Part shown: piece after piece, positions 5,833 to 10,196 of the stretch
How positions within the stretch are numbered: the stretch's first letter is position 1
Layout of the letters: each line of letters opens with the position of its first letter
DNA from: an uncultured Caryophanales bacterium
GTDB taxonomy: Bacteria; Bacillota_I; Bacilli_A; Izemoplasmatales; Hujiaoplasmataceae
Assembly: GCA_937958685.1 (NCBI GenBank)
Contig: CALGNF010000088.1
Location: 1-10,196, forward strand
Length of the DNA stretch: 10,196 nucleotides
Reading direction: 5' to 3'
Notes under the pieces: generated by a model
The model's database searches: none
Told to the model about the DNA's origin: nothing
The model's input: only the letters and a program-made list of their open reading frames with translations
Made by a program: the position numbers and the translations under genes

Positions 5833-7350
5833 ATGAAAAAACCAGTAGTCCTCATGGTCCTTGATGGCATCACCTTCGGCAGCGACACGCCAGGCAACGC
5901 CTACAGATTGGCGAAAAAACCGCATCTCGACCTTTTGTTCGAGGAATTCCCCTGGACGATGCTGGATGCCTCCGGCGAAGCCGTCGGACTTCCCGAGGGA
6001 CAAATGGGCAACAGCGAAGTCGGCCATCTCAATCTGGGCGCGGGCAGAATCGTCTATCAGTCGCTGACCAGGGTCAATGTGGCGATCAAGGATGGCTCGT
6101 TCAAGACCAATCCCGCCTATAACAAGGCGTTCGAACATGTCAAGAGACACGACACCAAACTCCACGTTTTTGGCCTGCTTTCCGATGGAGGGGTTCACTC
6201 GCACATCGAACACATCAAATGCCTTTTCCGCACCGCCAGGGAAAAAGGCGTCAAGAAAGCCTATTTTCACGCTTTTCTCGACGGACGCGACGTGCCGCCG
6301 AAATCAGCAGTGACTTATATCGACCAGCTGGAAGCGGACTTTTCGGCCAACAATTACGGCCGGATCGCGACTGTGGGCGGCCGGTATTACGGCATGGACC
6401 GCGACAAGAACTGGGACCGGATCCAATTGGCCTATGATACGATGACGGTTGGAAAGGGCGAACACTATCCCAACGCCAGGGACGGCGTCGGCAGATCATA
6501 TGAGAAAGGCGTGGTGGACGAATTCGTCGTGCCTTTCGTCGTCGATAAAGCCGGCATGATCGAATCTGATGACGCGATCATCTTCGCGAATTTCCGTCCT
6601 GATCGGGCGATCGAGATCGGCACAGCCTTCTCCAATCCGAAGATGGCACCCCTGCTCGACACCGCTAACGGGCCGAAAAACATCCTCTTCGTCTCGACGA
6701 TGAAGTATTCCGACAACGTCAAAGGACCGCTGGCCTTCGAATTGAACGACCTCACTGACACCTACGGCGACTACATCTCCGCGCTTGGCCTCAAGCAGCT
6801 CAGGATCGCGGAAACGGAAAAATACGCGCATGTGACCTTCTTCTTTGACGGTGGCGTCGACAAGGAGATCACCGGCGCCAAGCGGAGCCTTATTCCCTCG
6901 CCGAAAGTTGCGACCTATGACTTGAAACCGGAAATGAGCGCCTACGAGATCACCGACGCGGTGATCGAGGAACTTGATTCCGGCGAGTATGACACCGTCA
7001 TCCTCAACTTCGCCAATGGCGACATGGTCGGCCATACCGGCGTCATCCCCGCTGCGATCAAGGCAGTCGAGACCGTCGACGCCTGCACCGGCCGCGTCGT
7101 CGACAAAGTCTTGGAACTGGGGGGCGTCTGTCTGATCACTTCTGATCACGGCAACTGTGAGAAGATGCTTGACGACGAGGGCAAACCCTTCACGGCGCAC
7201 ACCGTCAATCCGGTCTTCCTGATCATCACCAGGAAGGGCTTGAGCCTCAGGGAAGGCGGAACCCTCGGGGACATTGCACCGACGATGCTCGAACTGCTGG
7301 GTCTGCCGATCCCGAAAGCCATGACAGGAACATCACTTATCAAAAAATGA
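5833..7350 (+). CDS. gpmI: 2,3-bisphosphoglycerate-independent phosphoglycerate mutase
   Basis: This 505-aa cytoplasmic glycolytic enzyme converts 3-phosphoglycerate to 2-phosphoglycerate through a phosphoserine intermediate and needs two Mn2+ ions. It is an alkaline-phosphatase-superfamily fold with an inserted transferase domain. VLDGITFG carries metal ligand Asp11, and MGNSEVGHLNLG carries the active Ser61. NFRPDRA at 253-259 is the phosphate- and substrate-binding arginine segment of the inserted domain. GDMVGHTG has Asp397 and His401, and SDHGNCE has Asp438 and His439; these provide the other metal ligands. The length is close to the usual 510. ATG 5833 follows AGGAG (5821-5825) at 7 nt. 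Eno follows after 43 nt with no terminator or convincing promoter between, so the two consecutive glycolytic steps are probably co-transcribed. The gapA, pgk and tpiA genes often found upstream are absent; a divergent GH13 gene occupies that place. Confidence 0.97.
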   Translation: MKKPVVLMVLDGITFGSDTPGNAYRLAKKPHLDLLFEEFPWTMLDASGEAVGLPEGQMGNSEVGHLNLGAGRIVYQSLTRVNVAIKDGSFKTNPAYNKAFEHVKRHDTKLHVFGLLSDGGVHSHIEHIKCLFRTAREKGVKKAYFHAFLDGRDVPPKSAVTYIDQLEADFSANNYGRIATVGGRYYGMDRDKNWDRIQLAYDTMTVGKGEHYPNARDGVGRSYEKGVVDEFVVPFVVDKAGMIESDDAIIFANFRPDRAIEIGTAFSNPKMAPLLDTANGPKNILFVSTMKYSDNVKGPLAFELNDLTDTYGDYISALGLKQLRIAETEKYAHVTFFFDGGVDKEITGAKRSLIPSPKVATYDLKPEMSAYEITDAVIEELDSGEYDTVILNFANGDMVGHTGVIPAAIKAVETVDACTGRVVDKVLELGGVCLITSDHGNCEKMLDDEGKPFTAHTVNPVFLIITRKGLSLREGGTLGDIAPTMLELLGLPIPKAMTGTSLIKK

Positions 7351-7381
7351 ATGATGATTGATAAACATCAAATCAATATAA

Positions 7382-8683
<1,302 letters not shown>

Positions 8684-8703
8684 CCACCTGCAACCAAGCA
8701 TCC

Positions 8704-8735
8704 GCCGTCCCACAACCATCGGGACGGCTTTTTTT
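8704..8735 (+). terminator. Strong Rho-independent terminator after eno
   Basis: A perfect 8-bp GC-rich stem pairs GCCGTCCC (8704-8711) with GGGACGGC (8721-8728) around a 9-nt loop, followed by seven T residues (8729-8735). It lies 20 nt after the eno stop and separates the gpmI-eno unit from the regulator gene. Confidence 0.95.
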
Positions 8736-8786
8736 GCCGCTTCGAAGGTTTGCGGGTCAGATTGGGGTTTTGATCAATATCATTCG

Positions 8787-8830
8787 CTGTTATTGACATT
8801 GCCCCTTGCTTCGGCTTATGATAATAACAG
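8787..8830. repeat. Inverted repeat bracketing the lacI-type promoter
   Basis: CTGTTATT (8787-8794) and AATAACAG (8823-8830) are exact reverse complements 36 bp apart, centre to centre. The left arm runs into the TTGACA box; the right arm overlaps the -10/start-site edge. The position suggests paired binding sites for autoregulation. Two 8-bp arms in AT-rich DNA could also arise by chance. Confidence 0.4.
8793..8822 (+). promoter_or_regulatory. Sigma-70/sigma-A promoter of the LacI-family gene
   Basis: A consensus -35 TTGACA (8793-8798) and a 5-of-6 -10 TATGAT (8817-8822) are separated by 18 bp. Predicted initiation is near 8829, leaving a leader of about 118 nt before ATG 8948. I found no riboswitch or convincing small gene in that leader. 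The interval 8684-8947 otherwise holds only the eno terminator and the flanking inverted repeat. Confidence 0.75.
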
Positions 8831-8947
8831 GCATTCTGCGGACGAACCCACGCCATATCGCTCGCAGTTGTCGGCGCGGGCTTACTTATTTGATGAAACG
8901 ATCAAGGAGCATGACGCGATATTCCTTTACCTTTGAGGTGTCCACAG

Positions 8948-9979
8948 ATGGTCCATCGCAAAAATGTCAAAATGAAAGATATCGCCACCGCGATCGGCGT
9001 CAGCACCGTCACCGTTTCCAAGGCGCTGGCGAACAAAGAAGGCGTCAGCGATGAGTTGCGTCAGAAAATCAAGGACAAAGCCTCCGAATTAGGCTATGTG
9101 TACAACCCGATCCCCAAATCGATGCTCGACGGCAAAGTCAACAACATCGGCATCCTTGTGTCCAAAAAGTTCCTGGTCCGCGGGTATGACGTCTATTTTC
9201 AGATTTATGAGACAATTGTCGAGAAATTGACGGAGTTCGGCTATTACGGCCTGCTCGAGGTCTTGACAAAACAAGCTGAATTCGACTGTGAGACGCCGCG
9301 GGTGGTGCGCGAGTCGAAAGTCGACGGCATCATCCTGCTCGGACAGATCTCCTTTCCTTATATTCAAATGATCGCCGCCAGCGGCATCCCTTTCGTCCTC
9401 TTGGATTTTTATGGCAGCTACGAGGGCATGACCTCCGTGGTGGCGGACAATTTTTACGCCAGCTACATGCTGACTAGCTATCTGGTCAAAAACGGACACC
9501 GCCAAATCGGCTTTGTCGGCAATTACCGGGCGACGAGCAGCATCATGGACCGGTATATGGGCTATCTCAAGAGTTTGATCGAAAACGACTGCGAGCACAA
9601 CGCCCACGCCTATCTGATCATGGATCGCGACAACAACAACGTCAACGTCGAACTGGAACTGCCCCGGGAGATGCCGACCGCATTCGTCTGCAACAACGAC
9701 GAGGTCGCCAACACCCTGATCGGCAAACTCATCCAGAACGGATACAGCGTTCCGGATGACGTGTCGGTCGTCGGCTTTGACAATTTTGAGAAAAATTACA
9801 GTTCCCCGATCGGCATCACCACGATCGAGGTCGATTTCATCGACATGGGCAAGACCGCCGTCAACATCATTCTGCGAAAAATCCAGGAAGCCGACTACGA
9901 TCCCGGACGTCACCTGATCAGTTGCCGGATGGTCGTGCGCGATTCCGTCAAAACGATATCGCCGACCGGCAGCCAGTAA
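8948..9979 (+). CDS. LacI/GalR-family transcriptional regulator
   Basis: This 343-aa one-component DNA-binding regulator probably binds palindromic operators as a dimer and responds to a sugar or sugar phosphate. The helix-turn-helix at about 8-29 reads MKDIATAIGVSTVTVSKAL, followed by the family's VS-x-x-LR-x-KI and ELGY segments. The specificity positions of the recognition helix are Thr20-Val21. The hinge NPIPKSMLDGK (53-63) departs from the common N-x-x-AR-x-L. The periplasmic-binding-protein-like effector domain spans about 66-335, with GHRQIGFVG, SSIMDRYMGYL, AFVCNNDEVA and VSVVGFDNF. I chose ATG 8948 because GAGGTG at 8935-8940 lies 7 nt upstream; the in-frame TTG at 8933 would overlap that site. 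It is alone between its own promoter and terminator. Neighbouring glycolytic and GH13 genes make carbohydrate control likely. Its effector and targets cannot be read from the sequence, and target genes may lie beyond the window. Confidence 0.93.
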   Translation: MVHRKNVKMKDIATAIGVSTVTVSKALANKEGVSDELRQKIKDKASELGYVYNPIPKSMLDGKVNNIGILVSKKFLVRGYDVYFQIYETIVEKLTEFGYYGLLEVLTKQAEFDCETPRVVRESKVDGIILLGQISFPYIQMIAASGIPFVLLDFYGSYEGMTSVVADNFYASYMLTSYLVKNGHRQIGFVGNYRATSSIMDRYMGYLKSLIENDCEHNAHAYLIMDRDNNNVNVELELPREMPTAFVCNNDEVANTLIGKLIQNGYSVPDDVSVVGFDNFEKNYSSPIGITTIEVDFIDMGKTAVNIILRKIQEADYDPGRHLISCRMVVRDSVKTISPTGSQ

Positions 9980-9994
9980 TCGCCAAATCAAGCG

Positions 9995-10023
9995 AAGGGT
10001 TCCTTGCGGGAATCCTTTTTTTT
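9995..10023 (+). terminator. Rho-independent terminator after the LacI-family gene
   Basis: AAGGGTTCC (9995-10003) pairs with GGAATCCTT (10009-10017) with one G-U pair and the loop TTGCG. Together with the last stem bases there are eight T residues (10016-10023). It starts 15 nt after the stop codon. Confidence 0.88.
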
Positions 10024-10041
10024 AAAAAACAAGGCATCGTA

Positions 10042-10047
10042 TTGACA
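10042..10047 (+). promoter_or_regulatory. Possible -35 box of a gene beyond the fragment
   Basis: TTGACA is present in intergenic DNA just after a terminator. The matching -10 would fall at or past 10063, where adapter replaces the genome, so the promoter cannot be confirmed. Confidence 0.3.
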
Positions 10048-10063
10048 AACCGATTTCAATGCT

Positions 10064-10121
10064 AGATCGGAAGAGCGTCGGGTAGGGAAAGAGTGGAGAT
10101 CCCGGTGGTCGGCGTATCATT
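10064..10121 (-). other. Illumina P5/universal adapter, reverse complement (artefact)
   Basis: These 58 bases match the full reverse complement of the same universal adapter found at the left end, from AGATCGGAAGAGCGTCG to CGTATCATT. There are four mismatches, at 10081, 10096, 10102 and 10112, each giving G or C in place of the expected base. The mismatches look like low-quality read ends. Genomic sequence stops at 10063. Confidence 0.97.
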
Positions 10122-10196
10122 AAAAAATAAAGAAAAAAAAAACAAACATACACTTAGCACAAGTCTTCCAGACAAGCTACAGAAACATGCGAGCGA
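10122..10196. other. Post-adapter read-through tail (artefact)
   Basis: Directly after the full adapter comes an A-rich run with scattered T, G and C, then irregular sequence. That is what base calling gives after a read passes the end of the library molecule. No gene or motif here should be interpreted. Confidence 0.9.

Noticed and set aside
8806..9054. An 82-codon frame in the leader of the LacI-family gene
   Set aside because: It starts upstream of the predicted transcription start, has arginine-rich nonsense composition and overlaps the regulator's helix-turn-helix in another frame. The AAGGAG at 8904-8909 is only 1 nt from the inner ATG at 8911, too close to be used.
10122..10196. A-rich tail read as a poly(A) tract or AT-rich element
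   Set aside because: It follows the complete adapter directly and is the expected noise after a read runs off the library molecule.

Overview
The window is one assembled bacterial DNA fragment of about 10,017 bp (47-10063) with Illumina adapter sequence at both ends (1-46 and 10064-10121) and a low-complexity read-through tail (10122-10196). Everything outside 47-10063 is artefact. The fragment looks like chromosomal DNA of a Gram-positive (Firmicutes or Firmicutes-related) bacterium, probably uncultured. It has near-consensus Shine-Dalgarno sites at 5-8 nt spacing, hairpin-plus-U-tract terminators, an ECF-type vitamin transporter S component, a cofactor-independent phosphoglycerate mutase and a LacI/CcpA-like operator. 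Base composition is clearly above 50% GC with many C/G third positions, so it is not a classical AT-rich mollicute or clostridium. The genus cannot be named from the sequence alone.

Layout. (1) 48-182: the last 44 codons of a nitroreductase-like protein, followed by a terminator. (2) 245-3584, plus strand: a tight four-gene cluster of phosphohexomutase (pgcA-like), a 66-aa cysteine-rich single-pass membrane protein, uracil-DNA glycosylase (ung, overlapping the small gene by 14 nt) and a folate-type ECF S component (folT-like). It ends at a hairpin shared with the next, convergent gene. (3) 3614-5692, minus strand: a 692-aa cytoplasmic GH13 (alpha-amylase superfamily) protein. (4) 5693-5832: a divergent control region with a -10 box for each direction and, between them, a cre-like palindrome. 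(5) 5833-8683, plus strand: gpmI and eno, two consecutive glycolytic steps, closed by a strong terminator. (6) 8793-9979: a LacI-family regulator with its own strong promoter and terminator. A bare -35-like box follows just before the fragment ends.

Taken together this is mainly central carbohydrate metabolism. A GH13 enzyme acts on alpha-glucans, a phosphohexomutase interconverts glucose 1- and 6-phosphate, and gpmI/eno convert 3-phosphoglycerate to phosphoenolpyruvate. The LacI-type protein and the cre-like operator suggest sugar-responsive control, but nothing here proves that this regulator binds that site. I see no mobile element, CRISPR array, tRNA or rRNA, and no convincing new multi-gene system. 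The most novel items are the cysteine-rich mini-protein, the GH13 protein with atypical active-site motifs, and the two control regions.
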